Below, piece after piece: positions 1 through 8,340 of a stretch of 25,539 bases of DNA. Within the stretch, counting starts at the first letter, position 1. Every line of letters begins with the position of its first letter. Below the pieces are notes generated by a model, which was not told the DNA's origin, did no database searches, and saw nothing but the letters and a program-made list of their open reading frames with translations. The DNA is from CALCKU01 sp964534845 (lineage in GTDB: Bacteria; Pseudomonadota; Alphaproteobacteria; Caulobacterales; Maricaulaceae): contig CAZHPV010000035.1 in assembly GCA_964534845.1 (NCBI GenBank), positions 1-25,539 on the forward strand, written 5' to 3'. The position numbers were made by a program, and so were the translations under genes.

Positions 1-842
1 GGAATACCCAAGGCTTTCATGGCCGCTGTTAGACCCATAAGAACAATACCGATAAAGCTGATATTGGCTATGATCTGAGACGGCACCACATTGGATACGT
101 CCCCGTCAAGGCTTGCAACGGTTTTAAGCGAATTATCCACACCCAGAGCTGGCAGTGTGCTTTTAGCCAAGTTAGAGACGAACCGTCCGATAAAGACAAA
201 GATACCCAGTATAATCGCGGCACCAATAATGCGTGGAATATAGCTCAGGATAGTGTTCAGCAATTCTGATACAGGACCAGAAACGCCGGGAATGTCCCAG
301 ATACCAATGGCCGTCGCTGCAGCCGTAATGGTTACGATAGCCGCGGCTAGAACACCGGAGCTTTTGGACAATGAAGTAGACGGTGTACCATCATCAGCAT
401 CAGTTATGCCAAAACGCGAGACAAGATTGTCAACTTGCGCGGCCTCTAATGTCGATGTCAGGGCCTCTTTTACCACTTTGGACAGTAAGATACCCACTGC
501 GAGGACAAAGCCACCAATGGCAAATTGCGGCAGATAGCTAAAGATATTTTCCATCATGCCATTTAGGAAACCTAGCTGGTTAGACAGAACCGGGAATTGT
601 GAAAGCCCCATCAGGATGAAAATTAACCACAAGACCCAGAATACGGCCTTGGATAAAGATTTACCGATATTGCCGCCCGTCGTTTTAGCCCGGCGTCCTA
701 AACCCGTACGGTTAATGGCGCCCGAAACAATCGCCGCGGCGATTTTCGAGATAAAATAACCGACTATGATAACCAATAAGGCCACCACCGGCCCCACGGC
801 CCATGCCGGTAAAAAGTTTAAATGTTGTGCTAATTGTTCCAT
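1..842 (-). CDS. TM-helix-repeat mechanosensitive-channel-like membrane protein, C-terminus cut off by window edge
   Basis: The frame opens at an ATG (842-840) with a GGAGG about 11 bases upstream and stays open to base 1, giving about 280 residues with no stop, so the 3' part lies outside the window. Hydrophobic stretches near residues 16-35, 64-82, 103-120, 162-182, 198-218 and 258-275 alternate with short amphipathic loops. The repeated pattern of a membrane helix followed by a Gly/Pro-rich turn (LPQFAIGGFVLAVGILL, IPRIIGAAIILGIFVFIGRF) is typical of the conserved TM-helix repeat family related to small-conductance mechanosensitive channels of the inner membrane. The MscS beta domain is not visible here. 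Most proteins of this family have no measured gating role, so channel function is inference. A CtrA-like box lies about 90 bases upstream of the start. Confidence 0.75.
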   Translation of the reverse strand, partial: MEQLAQHLNFLPAWAVGPVVALLVIIVGYFISKIAAAIVSGAINRTGLGRRAKTTGGNIGKSLSKAVFWVLWLIFILMGLSQFPVLSNQLGFLNGMMENIFSYLPQFAIGGFVLAVGILLSKVVKEALTSTLEAAQVDNLVSRFGITDADDGTPSTSLSKSSGVLAAAIVTITAAATAIGIWDIPGVSGPVSELLNTILSYIPRIIGAAIILGIFVFIGRFVSNLAKSTLPALGVDNSLKTVASLDGDVSNVVPSQIIANISFIGIVLMGLTAAMKALGI

Positions 843-865
843 AATCAGGAAACCCTCCAAGTAAT

Positions 866-885
866 GGCTTCCACAATCAGAAGCC
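866..885 (-). promoter_or_regulatory. Small stem-loop in leader of the channel-like gene
   Basis: GGCTTC (866-871) is perfectly complementary to GAAGCC (880-885) around an 8-base loop, about 24 bases before the ATG and just upstream of the ribosome binding site. It would fold in the 5' leader of the minus-strand transcript. It has no T tract suggestive of a terminator, and a regulatory role is only a guess. Confidence 0.25.
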
Positions 886-930
886 CCCGTTAAAACTCGT
901 GCAGACCTTTTGCCTACTTTGATGCCTATA

Positions 931-945
931 TTAACATATAGTTAA
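931..945. promoter_or_regulatory. Perfect TTAA-N7-TTAA box (CtrA-type binding site)
   Basis: TTAA (931-934), seven bases, TTAA (942-945) matches the consensus bound by the alphaproteobacterial cell-cycle regulator CtrA at all eight fixed bases. It sits inside a longer inverted repeat, TATTAAC (929-935) and GTTAATA (941-947). It is about 90 bases upstream of the minus-strand channel-like gene and about 190 bases upstream of zapE on the plus strand, in a 295-base intergenic region (843-1137) with no other gene. The match is seen directly; binding by CtrA is inference. Confidence 0.5.
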
Positions 946-1137
946 TAACATAAACCTTTGATGAACGGAAATGTTTTATCGTTTCGCGATTGAGGAAAGT
1001 TCTCAGCGCAAAATCGGGCTTGACCTCGCTGAAATCCCCACTAGGACTGCGATTATGGACGCCAGAGACCCGCTTAATTCGCGATATGCACTGACTGCTT
1101 TTTATCAAGCCGATGCAAGAATTTCGAGTCATAAACC

Positions 1138-2289
1138 ATGAGCGGGCCTGTACAGACCAAATTAAATACCCAAATTGAGGCGGGTATATTACAGCGAGAT
1201 GAAGTACAGATTGGTGCCTCCATAGCTTTGGATGCCCTTCTGGACAGGCTAGAAACACCCGTAAAACGGGCTGGCCTGTTCTCGAAAACGAAAATCGCAC
1301 CCAAAGGACTTTATTTGTGGGGCGGGGTTGGACGCGGAAAATCCATGTTAATGGACTGGTTTTTTGATGCGGCCCCAATAAAGACCAAGCAACGCGTACA
1401 TTTTCATGCTTTCATGTTGACTATACATGAAAAGGTCAATCGTTGGCGCAAGATGGACAATTCGGAACGCCGCGCAAGCCCTGACTATGTACGCGGGGCC
1501 GGGGATGACCCTATTGCGCCGACAGCAAAATCGATCGCTCGCGAAGCCGCTCTTCTTTGTTTTGATGAATTTCATGTTACCGACATTACGGATGCCATGA
1601 TTTTATCGCGACTGTTCAAAGCGCTTTGGGACCGCGGTGTTGTCGTTGTGGCAACCTCTAATCGCCCGCCCCGCGATCTTTACCAGCACGGCTTAAACCG
1701 GGCTTTGTTTGAACCCTTTATCGACATGATGCCAGAACATCTTATTATCCATGAATTTGAAGGCGAGACAGATCACCGCTTGCGCCAACTCGAAGCCGCA
1801 CCTGTTTACTACAGCCCTTTAGGCGCAAAAGCAGAGGCCAGCATTGATGCCGCGTGGAAAAGACTTATTGGCCCGGCTAGGGTGCGCGAAACCTCCCTGT
1901 CGGTTCAAGGTCGGAAAATCACCCTAAAGCAAACTGCGGCAGGAACAGCGCGCACTAACTTTGATTATTTATGTAATAGAGCTTTAGGTCCGGCAGATTA
2001 TTTACGCCTGTCCCACGCCTTTCACACGCTTATTTTAGAAAATGTGCCGCAAATGAGCCCGGCATCCCTTAATCAAGCCAAACGTTTTGTTACCTTGATT
2101 GACGCCCTATATGAAACCCGAACCAAATTGATTATATCCGCTGAGGTGGAACCCGATCAGCTCTATATTGACGGTAAAGGGGCCTTTGAATTTGAGCGCA
2201 CGGCCTCGCGCCTTATTGAAATGCGCGGTCGAGACTATCTTAAAGAAAGACGCAATTTTGAGTGTTCCAAACCGAACGCTGATTGCTAA
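1138..2289 (+). CDS. zapE: AFG1-family ATPase, cell division protein ZapE
   Basis: The 383-residue protein has the AFG1/ZapE layout: an N-terminal segment, a Walker A motif GGVGRGKS at about residues 62-69, HFHAFM shortly after it, and a Walker B FDEFHV at about 142-147, followed by the conserved TSNRPP segment. ZapE in Escherichia coli is a cytoplasmic ATPase associated with the FtsZ ring; mitochondrial AFG1 homologues act in turnover of respiratory-complex subunits. Which role applies here cannot be read from sequence. An in-frame TAA lies just before the ATG (1132-1134), so 1138 is the first possible ATG; its ribosome binding site is weak. It converges on ubiG with only 6 bases between stop codons. 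Confidence 0.93.
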   Translation: MSGPVQTKLNTQIEAGILQRDEVQIGASIALDALLDRLETPVKRAGLFSKTKIAPKGLYLWGGVGRGKSMLMDWFFDAAPIKTKQRVHFHAFMLTIHEKVNRWRKMDNSERRASPDYVRGAGDDPIAPTAKSIAREAALLCFDEFHVTDITDAMILSRLFKALWDRGVVVVATSNRPPRDLYQHGLNRALFEPFIDMMPEHLIIHEFEGETDHRLRQLEAAPVYYSPLGAKAEASIDAAWKRLIGPARVRETSLSVQGRKITLKQTAAGTARTNFDYLCNRALGPADYLRLSHAFHTLILENVPQMSPASLNQAKRFVTLIDALYETRTKLIISAEVEPDQLYIDGKGAFEFERTASRLIEMRGRDYLKERRNFECSKPNADC

Positions 2290-2291
2290 AC

Positions 2292-2308
2292 GGGTTTATT
2301 TCAAACCC
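2292..2308. terminator. Possible shared hairpin between convergent zapE and ubiG
   Basis: GGGTTT (2292-2297) pairs with AAACCC (2303-2308) around a 5-base loop. The ubiG stop codon lies in the stem and loop, and the zapE stop codon is directly adjacent. Neither strand has a good T run after the stem (the minus strand continues CGTTTAG), so this would be a weak bidirectional terminator at best. Confidence 0.35.
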
Positions 2309-3060
2309 ACAGTGACATAATTAATATTGAGATCATCAGAAAATCGCCAGCTCTGGGTCAGGGGGTTTAAGCTCATACCCTGAGAGTCTTGCGGTTCTAG
2401 CCCTGCATCTATCAACCAGCGCCTGATCTCAACGGGTCGAACCAGTTTTTCATATTGGTGTGTCCCGCGCGGCAGCCAGCGCAGAACATATTCTGCACCG
2501 ACAATCGCAAATAAAAAGGCTTTCATTGTGCGGTTAATCGTCGAGCACATGATTATCCCACCCTCACGCACCATTGCCCCGCAATCTTTCATAAACTCCG
2601 GCGGATTAGCCACATGCTCGATGACTTCCATGTTCAAAACAGCGTCGAAAGGGGTCTCACCACTCGCAACAAGTTGTTCAATCGTGCCGTGTCGATAGTC
2701 GATATCCAGACCGTGTTGTGTGGCATGGGTTTTCGCAGTCTTAAGGTTTTTTTCCAAAGCATCTACGCCCGTCACAGAGGCCCCGAGCAAAGTCATGGGT
2801 TCACATAAAAGACCGCCCCCGCAACCAATATCCAAAACCCTCAAACCTTTAAGCGGGGTTTCAAGAGCCGGGTCACGGTGAAAATGCTCGCATAAAGTGG
2901 TTTTGATATAGTCCGTTCGAAACGCATTCATGACATGTAAGGGCTTAAACATGCCATCTGGATTCCACCAATCCTCTGCCATACGCGAAAAGCTCTCCAT
3001 CTCATCGGGATCAACGCTTACAGAGCTTATAAAGTCAGGGCTATCATTGGAATGAGCCAT
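2296..3060 (-). CDS. ubiG: Ubiquinone biosynthesis O-methyltransferase UbiG
   Basis: The 254-residue protein is full length for UbiG. It carries the family opening around FSRMAEDWWNPDG (residues 24-36) and a SAM-binding motif I VLDIGCGGG at about 75-83, followed by the acidic VTGVDALEKN segment. Later come NMEVIEHV and the carboxy-terminal WRFSDDLNINYV region. The enzyme performs both O-methylations of ubiquinone synthesis (the 2-polyprenyl-6-hydroxyphenol and 3-demethylubiquinol steps). Its ATG shares one base with the glpD stop codon (TAATG), so the two are surely co-transcribed and probably translationally coupled. In many alphaproteobacteria ubiG lies directly beside lysC; here glpD and folD lie between them. 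Confidence 0.96.
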   Translation of the reverse strand: MAHSNDSPDFISSVSVDPDEMESFSRMAEDWWNPDGMFKPLHVMNAFRTDYIKTTLCEHFHRDPALETPLKGLRVLDIGCGGGLLCEPMTLLGASVTGVDALEKNLKTAKTHATQHGLDIDYRHGTIEQLVASGETPFDAVLNMEVIEHVANPPEFMKDCGAMVREGGIIMCSTINRTMKAFLFAIVGAEYVLRWLPRGTHQYEKLVRPVEIRRWLIDAGLEPQDSQGMSLNPLTQSWRFSDDLNINYVTVGLK

Positions 3061-4586
3061 TATGCCAGCGTTATCTCGGGCAAAAGCGGCACCATATTGT
3101 TATGAAACCAATCGGTAAAAGCCTCGCGTTCATCCTCTGGCATATGAAGGCCTAATTTTGTGCGCCGCCAGAGAATATCGTCTGCCGATGTGACAAATTC
3201 ATTTTCAATCATATACCGGACTTCGCGCTCCGAGAGACCTCTATAAAACACCGTCCCCAGATCAGATAAAGACTTAGCCTCCCCGATCACATCTTGCATA
3301 CGGGTTCCGTATCGGCGCGCTAATCGGTGTAAATGATCCGGTTCGATCCATGGATAGCGTGACTGCATGCTTGTCTTAAAGCCGTCAAAATCCGCATTCT
3401 TTATATCCCCGCCCGGAAAATGTCCTTTGCGCGTCCAGGCTTTTGCCTCAAAGCCGAGAAAGGGTTGGAGTTTTTCTATCGCATGCTCTGCAAGCTTGCG
3501 AGAGGTCGTTATCTTTCCGCCGTAAATGGACATAAAGGCCGCCCCCGGCTCAAACTCATCTATATCCAGCACATAGTCGCGCGTTACGGCGGAGGCATTG
3601 GCGCTCTTATCATCATAAAGTGGTCGCACACCAGCATATGTCCAGACAACATCAGCCGGTGAAATATCATGTTCCAAATATTCATTGGCGCATTCACACA
3701 GATAGCTGATTTCCTCTTGCGATATCTCGACCTTATCCAAATTGGTATCAAAGGGTACATCCGTTGTCCCGATCAGCGTATAGTCCTCTTCATAGGGTAT
3801 CGCAAAAATAATCCGGTTATCTGCGTTCTGGAAGATATAACTATGGTCGCCTTCAAACAGCTTTTTCGTAACGATATGACTTCCCTTGATCAAACGCACA
3901 CCGGCATCATTTTTACCGCGGTGTATTTTCTTTAGCACCGCCTCGACCCACGGTCCGGCAGAATTTACGACGGCCCGTGCTGTAACGTGCTCTGTCTTTC
4001 CTCCGCCCAGTGAAATTGAGGCTTTATAGACACCATCTTCTACCGACAGAGCTTTAACTTCTGTGCGCGTTAGAATCTTTGCACCCCTGATTTGCGCATC
4101 ACAGGCATTTAAGACAACAAGTCTGGCATCTTCTACCCAGCAATCGGAATATTCATAACCAAAGGTCAGGCGGTTCTCCAAAATATCGCTATGTACGCCG
4201 CCCTTTTGTAATTTCAGGGTTTTTGTCGGCGGTAGCAATTTGCGTCCGCCCATATAATCGTAAAAAAACAGCCCCAAACGCAAAATCCATTTCGGTCTCA
4301 GACCCGCATCATGGGGCAGGATAAAACGCATTGGCCAGATAATATGCGGAGCGGACCGTAATAAAACCTCACGCTCTATCAAGGCCTCCCGGACCAGTCT
4401 GAACTCGTAATATTCCAGATAGCGCAACCCCCCGTGAATGAGCTTGGTACTCGATGACGACGTATGGCTGGCCAGATCATCCTTTTCGCATAACAGGACA
4501 GATAAACCGCGCCCTGCCGCGTCCCGGGCAATAGCTGTCCCGTTAATGCCGCCGCCAATTATAAGTAAGTCATAGGGAGTGTTCAC
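3060..4586 (-). CDS. glpD: Aerobic glycerol-3-phosphate dehydrogenase GlpD
   Basis: The 508-residue protein begins with the FAD-binding dinucleotide motif GGGINGTAIARDAAGRG (about residues 11-27). The GlpD signature TSSSSTKLIHGGLRYLEYYE follows, then the C-terminal GlpD/GlpO cap domain containing YGGKITTSRKLAEHA. It oxidises sn-glycerol 3-phosphate to dihydroxyacetone phosphate at the inner membrane and passes electrons to ubiquinone. This gives a plausible link to the overlapping downstream gene ubiG, which makes that quinone. The chosen start is GTG at 4586; it has no strong ribosome binding site, but no better start is seen near the conserved N-terminus. No glycerol kinase or facilitator gene is nearby. 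Confidence 0.95.
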   Translation of the reverse strand: MNTPYDLLIIGGGINGTAIARDAAGRGLSVLLCEKDDLASHTSSSSTKLIHGGLRYLEYYEFRLVREALIEREVLLRSAPHIIWPMRFILPHDAGLRPKWILRLGLFFYDYMGGRKLLPPTKTLKLQKGGVHSDILENRLTFGYEYSDCWVEDARLVVLNACDAQIRGAKILTRTEVKALSVEDGVYKASISLGGGKTEHVTARAVVNSAGPWVEAVLKKIHRGKNDAGVRLIKGSHIVTKKLFEGDHSYIFQNADNRIIFAIPYEEDYTLIGTTDVPFDTNLDKVEISQEEISYLCECANEYLEHDISPADVVWTYAGVRPLYDDKSANASAVTRDYVLDIDEFEPGAAFMSIYGGKITTSRKLAEHAIEKLQPFLGFEAKAWTRKGHFPGGDIKNADFDGFKTSMQSRYPWIEPDHLHRLARRYGTRMQDVIGEAKSLSDLGTVFYRGLSEREVRYMIENEFVTSADDILWRRTKLGLHMPEDEREAFTDWFHNNMVPLLPEITLA

Positions 4587-4703
4587 GCGCGCTCGAACTT
4601 TCTGCCAGAGATTTCTGACCCATTATGGCTATTAGAATTACCGAGGGCAACTATAATGCAAATCTTAAAAAGTTACAGGTCCGAATACACACATGTTTGT
4701 GAG

Positions 4704-5591
4704 TTAAAAATCCAGTATTTCAGGACTATTCCATCCGCGCCGACGGCACGCCGCAATCACTGTATTGCGCAAAAGACAGGCAATCGTCATCGGACCGACC
4801 CCGCCCGGCACAGGCGTCAAAGAACCCGCGACAGGTTCAACATCTGTAAAATCAACATCTCCGACCAATTTTGACTTCCCCGGCTTGGCCGGATTGGGAA
4901 CGCGGTTTATACCAACATCAATCACGCAAGCACCCGGCTTGACCCACTCCGCCTTGACCATTTCAGCACGGCCCACAGCTGGTATTAAAATATCGGCTTC
5001 GCGGCAAACCGCTTCAATATTTTGCGTGCGGGAATGCGCAATAGTGACCGTACAGTTTTGCTCTAGAAATAAAAGCGCCGCCGGTTTGCCGACCAATATC
5101 GAACGTCCTAAGATAACGCAATTTTTGCCAGATAACGTCCCCAAGGCATCTTTGGCCAGCATAACGCATCCGGTCGGCGTACACGGGCGCAATCCTTCTT
5201 TACCCAGCGATAAGCGCCCCGCCGATACTTCTGTTAAACCGTCAACATCCTTATCGGGGTCAATTTCGGCAATAACTTTTTCAGAATTCATGCCATCCGG
5301 TAAAGGCAATTGCACGAGGATACCGTCAACTTCCGGGTCATTATTCAAAGCCCTTACGGTTTTTATAACAACATCTTCCGAGACATCCTCATCCAATCTG
5401 TGCTCAACGGAGCGCATACCCGTCTCTTTGGTGAACTTTATTTTGTTACGGACATAAACATGGCTAGCCGGATCATCTCCGACAAGCACGACAGCCAGCG
5501 TTGGTTGGCCGGGTAGCGCCTCAACCGCCTGAGAAATTCGGGTACGCAGTCCCGCGGCATAGGCTTTTCCATCAATGGGCTTGGCTGTCAT
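4704..5591 (-). CDS. folD: Bifunctional methylenetetrahydrofolate dehydrogenase/cyclohydrolase FolD
   Basis: The 295-residue protein matches FolD along its whole length. It has an N-terminal VGDDPASHVYVRNK segment with the expected catalytic lysine (about K50), DGILVQLPLP, KDVDGLT, the cofactor-binding GRSILVGKPAA and the C-terminal PGGVGPMT. It interconverts methylene-, methenyl- and 10-formyl-tetrahydrofolate in the cytoplasm. The ATG has a well placed GGAG five bases upstream. It is divergent from lysC across 215 bases and ends 117 bases before glpD. A long open frame on the opposite strand is a shadow of this gene. Confidence 0.96.
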   Translation of the reverse strand: MTAKPIDGKAYAAGLRTRISQAVEALPGQPTLAVVLVGDDPASHVYVRNKIKFTKETGMRSVEHRLDEDVSEDVVIKTVRALNNDPEVDGILVQLPLPDGMNSEKVIAEIDPDKDVDGLTEVSAGRLSLGKEGLRPCTPTGCVMLAKDALGTLSGKNCVILGRSILVGKPAALLFLEQNCTVTIAHSRTQNIEAVCREADILIPAVGRAEMVKAEWVKPGACVIDVGINRVPNPAKPGKSKLVGDVDFTDVEPVAGSLTPVPGGVGPMTIACLLRNTVIAACRRRGWNSPEILDF

Positions 5592-5725
5592 ATTGTCTCC
5601 AGTGGGGTCTGACTAGAAAACGCATTCGCGTCTATTTTATTTTTCCAGCCCGTTTAACCTCAACTCACCTTAATAGTAAATATTATTATGCCTATATTAT
5701 ATCTGGAGCCGCTGCATATAAATGA

Positions 5726-5787
5726 CCTGAAAATCTTTTCAAATCAGGCCTTGAGTCTATAAGCGCGGCGGCGTAAAAGCGCCGCTG
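5726..5787 (+). promoter_or_regulatory. Two stem-loops in the lysC leader, the second terminator-like
   Basis: The first element has CCTGA (5726-5730) pairing with TCAGG (5744-5748), with an inner TGAAA/TTTCA alternative. The second is a GC-rich 8-pair stem, 5766-5773 with 5780-5787 (one G-T pair), around the loop TAAAAG, followed by ATTTT. It ends about 20 bases before the lysC ATG. The shape would fit an attenuator or a structure controlling translation, but no ribosome-loading leader peptide or known riboswitch class is recognised. Confidence 0.35.
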
Positions 5788-5806
5788 ATTTTAACTAGGG
5801 TGAATT

Positions 5807-7054
5807 ATGGCACGCATTGTCATGAAATTTGGTGGTACATCCGTGGCCAATCTGGACCGGATACGTCACGTGGCCTCACTTGTTGCTGCGGAGGTAAAGG
5901 CCGGGCATGAGGTCGCCGTTGTCGTCTCCGCCATGTCAGGTGAAACAAATCGTCTCGTCGGCTATGTGGATGCCCTTGACGCGGACTCCAATATTGGCGG
6001 GGCGATCGAGGACGAATATGATGCCATAGTCTCATCAGGCGAACAGGTCACATCCGGTTTGCTCGCGATTGCGCTGCGGCGTCTGGGCGTGAAGGCTCGC
6101 TCATGGCTAGGCTGGCAAATTCCGCTAAGAACCGATATGGCTCACTCTAAGGCCCGTATCGAATCCATTGATGAAGCCGCCCTCGACCCCTCGTTAAAAG
6201 CGGGCAATGTCGCCGTCGTTGCAGGCTTTCAGGGCATTAGCGAAGACGGACGCATTTCAACATTGGGACGCGGCGGGTCTGACACCTCCGCTGTAGCCCT
6301 AGCGGTTGCGCTTAATGCGGATCGCTGCGATATCTATACCGATGTGGACGGTATTTACACCACCGACCCTCGCATCGTTGAAGGCGCACGCCGCTTAAAC
6401 CGTATCGCTTTTGAAGAAATGCTAGAGTTAGCCTCGCTCGGGGCCAAGGTTTTACAGACACGGTCTGTCGAACTCGCTATGAATAATAATCTGCCCATTC
6501 GTGTTTTAACATCAATGGCGGATGCCGGAGACCCTAATCCGGGAACACTTGTCTGTAATGAGGATGAAACCATGGAAGAACGTGTTGTATCAGGCGTCGC
6601 TTATTCACGCGACGAAGCACAAATCACACTATTGAGACTAGACGACAAGCCCGGCATGGTGGCGCAAGTTTGCAAAGCCATGAGTGAAGCCAATGTCATT
6701 GTTGACATGATCGTTCAGGGTATTTCCCGCTCAGATAATGCCGCTAATCTGACCTTCACGGTCGGAAAGCGGGATCTCGATAAGGCCTTAAAGGCGCTCG
6801 AGACTGTGAAAAACGATATCGGCTTTGAAGCGATTAAGTCCGACCCTAATGTGACTAAAGTGTCTATTGTCGGAATAGGTATGCGCTCTCATACCGGCGT
6901 GGCCCAGACAATGTTCGAGTCCTTAGCCGAGCGCGGCATCAATGTTGAAGTGATAGCCACTTCCGAGATAAAAATATCCGTCCTGATTGACGCGGAATAT
7001 ACCGAGCTCGCCGTGCGTGCCCTGCATAATGCGTTTGAATTAGAAACCAGCTAA
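5807..7054 (+). CDS. lysC: Aspartate kinase LysC
   Basis: The 415-residue protein starts with the aspartokinase signature KFGGTSV (residues 7-13). It contains the ATP- and substrate-binding segments VVSAMSGETN, LGRGGSDTSAVALA and DVDGIYTTDPR. Two C-terminal ACT domains from about residue 265 bind the feedback effectors, usually lysine and/or threonine. It phosphorylates aspartate, the first step towards lysine, threonine, methionine and diaminopimelate. AGGG precedes the ATG at a normal distance. In the usual family arrangement a shorter regulatory (beta) subunit may also be made from an internal start; this was not checked. It is divergent from folD and convergent with mdh. Confidence 0.97.
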   Translation: MARIVMKFGGTSVANLDRIRHVASLVAAEVKAGHEVAVVVSAMSGETNRLVGYVDALDADSNIGGAIEDEYDAIVSSGEQVTSGLLAIALRRLGVKARSWLGWQIPLRTDMAHSKARIESIDEAALDPSLKAGNVAVVAGFQGISEDGRISTLGRGGSDTSAVALAVALNADRCDIYTDVDGIYTTDPRIVEGARRLNRIAFEEMLELASLGAKVLQTRSVELAMNNNLPIRVLTSMADAGDPNPGTLVCNEDETMEERVVSGVAYSRDEAQITLLRLDDKPGMVAQVCKAMSEANVIVDMIVQGISRSDNAANLTFTVGKRDLDKALKALETVKNDIGFEAIKSDPNVTKVSIVGIGMRSHTGVAQTMFESLAERGINVEVIATSEIKISVLIDAEYTELAVRALHNAFELETS

Positions 7055-7090
7055 TATACCCAGCAGCTTAAAAGATCTAAGTCTGAGAAA

Positions 7091-7118
7091 ACAAAAAACC
7101 CGCCTCAAGAGGCGGGTT
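7091..7118 (-). terminator. Rho-independent terminator of mdh (may also serve lysC)
   Basis: A perfect 9-pair stem (7097-7105 with 7110-7118) encloses the loop CAAG. Read on the minus strand, the stem runs straight into a T tract (complement of the A run at 7093-7098), the classic form for mdh, whose stop is 26 bases away. On the plus strand only TT and then ATGCATTTT follow, so termination of lysC would be weaker. Confidence 0.9.
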
Positions 7119-7143
7119 ATGCATTTTAAATAAAGGCTAAAAC

Positions 7144-8112
7144 CTAGTCGCGAAGCGCAGGCTCCATTTCCTGACATTCTGCTATGATTTTCTCAACCGC
7201 AGCGACAGACTTCATAAACATGGCCCGCTCATCGGCTTTCAAGCGCAGGTTCATGACTTTTTCGATACCACGCGCTCCGATCATGGCGGGTGCGCCGACA
7301 TAAAGGCCGCGCACGCCGGCAATCTGACCTGACAGGCGTACGGCGCAGGGCAAAATACGTTTTTTATCGCGTAAATAGCTGGTCGCCATTTCTATGGCAC
7401 TTTCAGCCGGAGCGTAAAATGCAGAGCCATTACCCAGCAAGCCGACAATTTCGCCGCCGCCTTTGCGCGTTCTCTCAACAATAGCGTCTATGCGTTCCTG
7501 TGTGGTCCATTTCATCTTGATCATATCGGGAAGCGATACGCCGTTCACAGTCGAATAGCGGATCAAAGGCACCATAGTATCTCCGTGCCCGCCCAAAACG
7601 GACGCGTGAACATCCTGTACGGAACACTGGAACTCATCGGCTAGGAAATACCGAAAACGGGCACTATCAAGCACCCCGGCCATACCAACAACTTTGCGCG
7701 GCTGTAAGCCTGAAAATTTTTGTAAAGCCCAGACCATCGCGTCCAGCGGATTTGTAATACAGATAACAAAGGCCTTTGGCGCATATTGCTTAATGCCCTC
7801 CGCGACCTGTTTAATCACGCCAAGGTTTTTGCCTACAAGGTCTTTGCGGTCCATACCGGGCTTACGGGGAAACCCTGCGGTAATGATGCAAACATCCGCC
7901 CCTGCAATATCCGCGTAATCATTTGTGCCTTTAAGATTGCTGTCTTTTCCAAATACAGGTGACGCTTCATTCAAATCCAGCGCCTTACCTTTGGCTGTGC
8001 CTTCAAAAATATCGAATAAAACAACATCACCCAATTCTTCGCGAGCGGCGATATGGGCCAATGTTCCGCCGATCATACCAGCGCCTATTAATGCAATTTT
8101 TGCCCGTGCCAT
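7144..8112 (-). CDS. mdh: Malate dehydrogenase
   Basis: The 322-residue protein is the lactate-dehydrogenase-like (type 3) malate dehydrogenase found in alphaproteobacteria. It has the NAD-binding glycine motif GAGMIGG (10-16), an aspartate at the end of the second strand (D34) selecting NAD, and the mobile loop FPRKPGMDR with substrate arginines R83 and R89. NPLDAM and the catalytic pair D148/H176 (SVLGGHGDTMVP) complete the site. It converts malate to oxaloacetate in the TCA cycle. AAGGAG lies six bases before the ATG, and a strong terminator follows. It stands alone here, without the sucCD/sucAB genes that often follow it in relatives. Confidence 0.97.
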   Translation of the reverse strand: MARAKIALIGAGMIGGTLAHIAAREELGDVVLFDIFEGTAKGKALDLNEASPVFGKDSNLKGTNDYADIAGADVCIITAGFPRKPGMDRKDLVGKNLGVIKQVAEGIKQYAPKAFVICITNPLDAMVWALQKFSGLQPRKVVGMAGVLDSARFRYFLADEFQCSVQDVHASVLGGHGDTMVPLIRYSTVNGVSLPDMIKMKWTTQERIDAIVERTRKGGGEIVGLLGNGSAFYAPAESAIEMATSYLRDKKRILPCAVRLSGQIAGVRGLYVGAPAMIGARGIEKVMNLRLKADERAMFMKSVAAVEKIIAECQEMEPALRD

Positions 8113-8235
8113 AGAGTTCTCCTTATTACCGGGTTCATGAGACTTTCTTATATCTCCCCTTTCCGCCTGCCAAGGTCAAGGGGCGAGTTAATCTGCCATT
8201 CAGATGCAATATTCTACAAATGCGCACAGAAATCT

Positions 8236-8291
8236 CACGCTTACGTTAAAAAGCGTGTTTGGTATTGCGCTCGGGGCGGGGCTAATACCAA
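8236..8291. promoter_or_regulatory. Tandem inverted repeats upstream of the ParB-like gene
   Basis: CACGCTT (8236-8242) is complementary to AAGCGTG (8251-8257). Immediately after, TTGGTATT (8259-8266) is complementary to AATACCAA (8284-8291), and a further related ATTGGTG follows at about 8302. They lie in the 228-base divergent region between mdh and the ParB-like gene, about 50-105 bases before the latter. They could be operators or the site bound by the ParB-like protein itself; no known consensus is matched. Confidence 0.35.
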
Positions 8292-8340
8292 GATGTAAGT
8301 ATTGGTGAATGGGTAATCGAACATTAAGTTGGAGCCCAAA

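Noticed and set aside
926..1378. 150-codon open frame on the minus strand
   Set aside because: It overlaps the start of zapE and the CtrA-like box; its composition is unlike the neighbouring proteins.
4765..5457. 230-codon open frame on the plus strand
   Set aside because: It lies wholly antisense to folD, whose full-length family match is certain; its product is Ser/Thr/Pro-rich with no recognisable motif.
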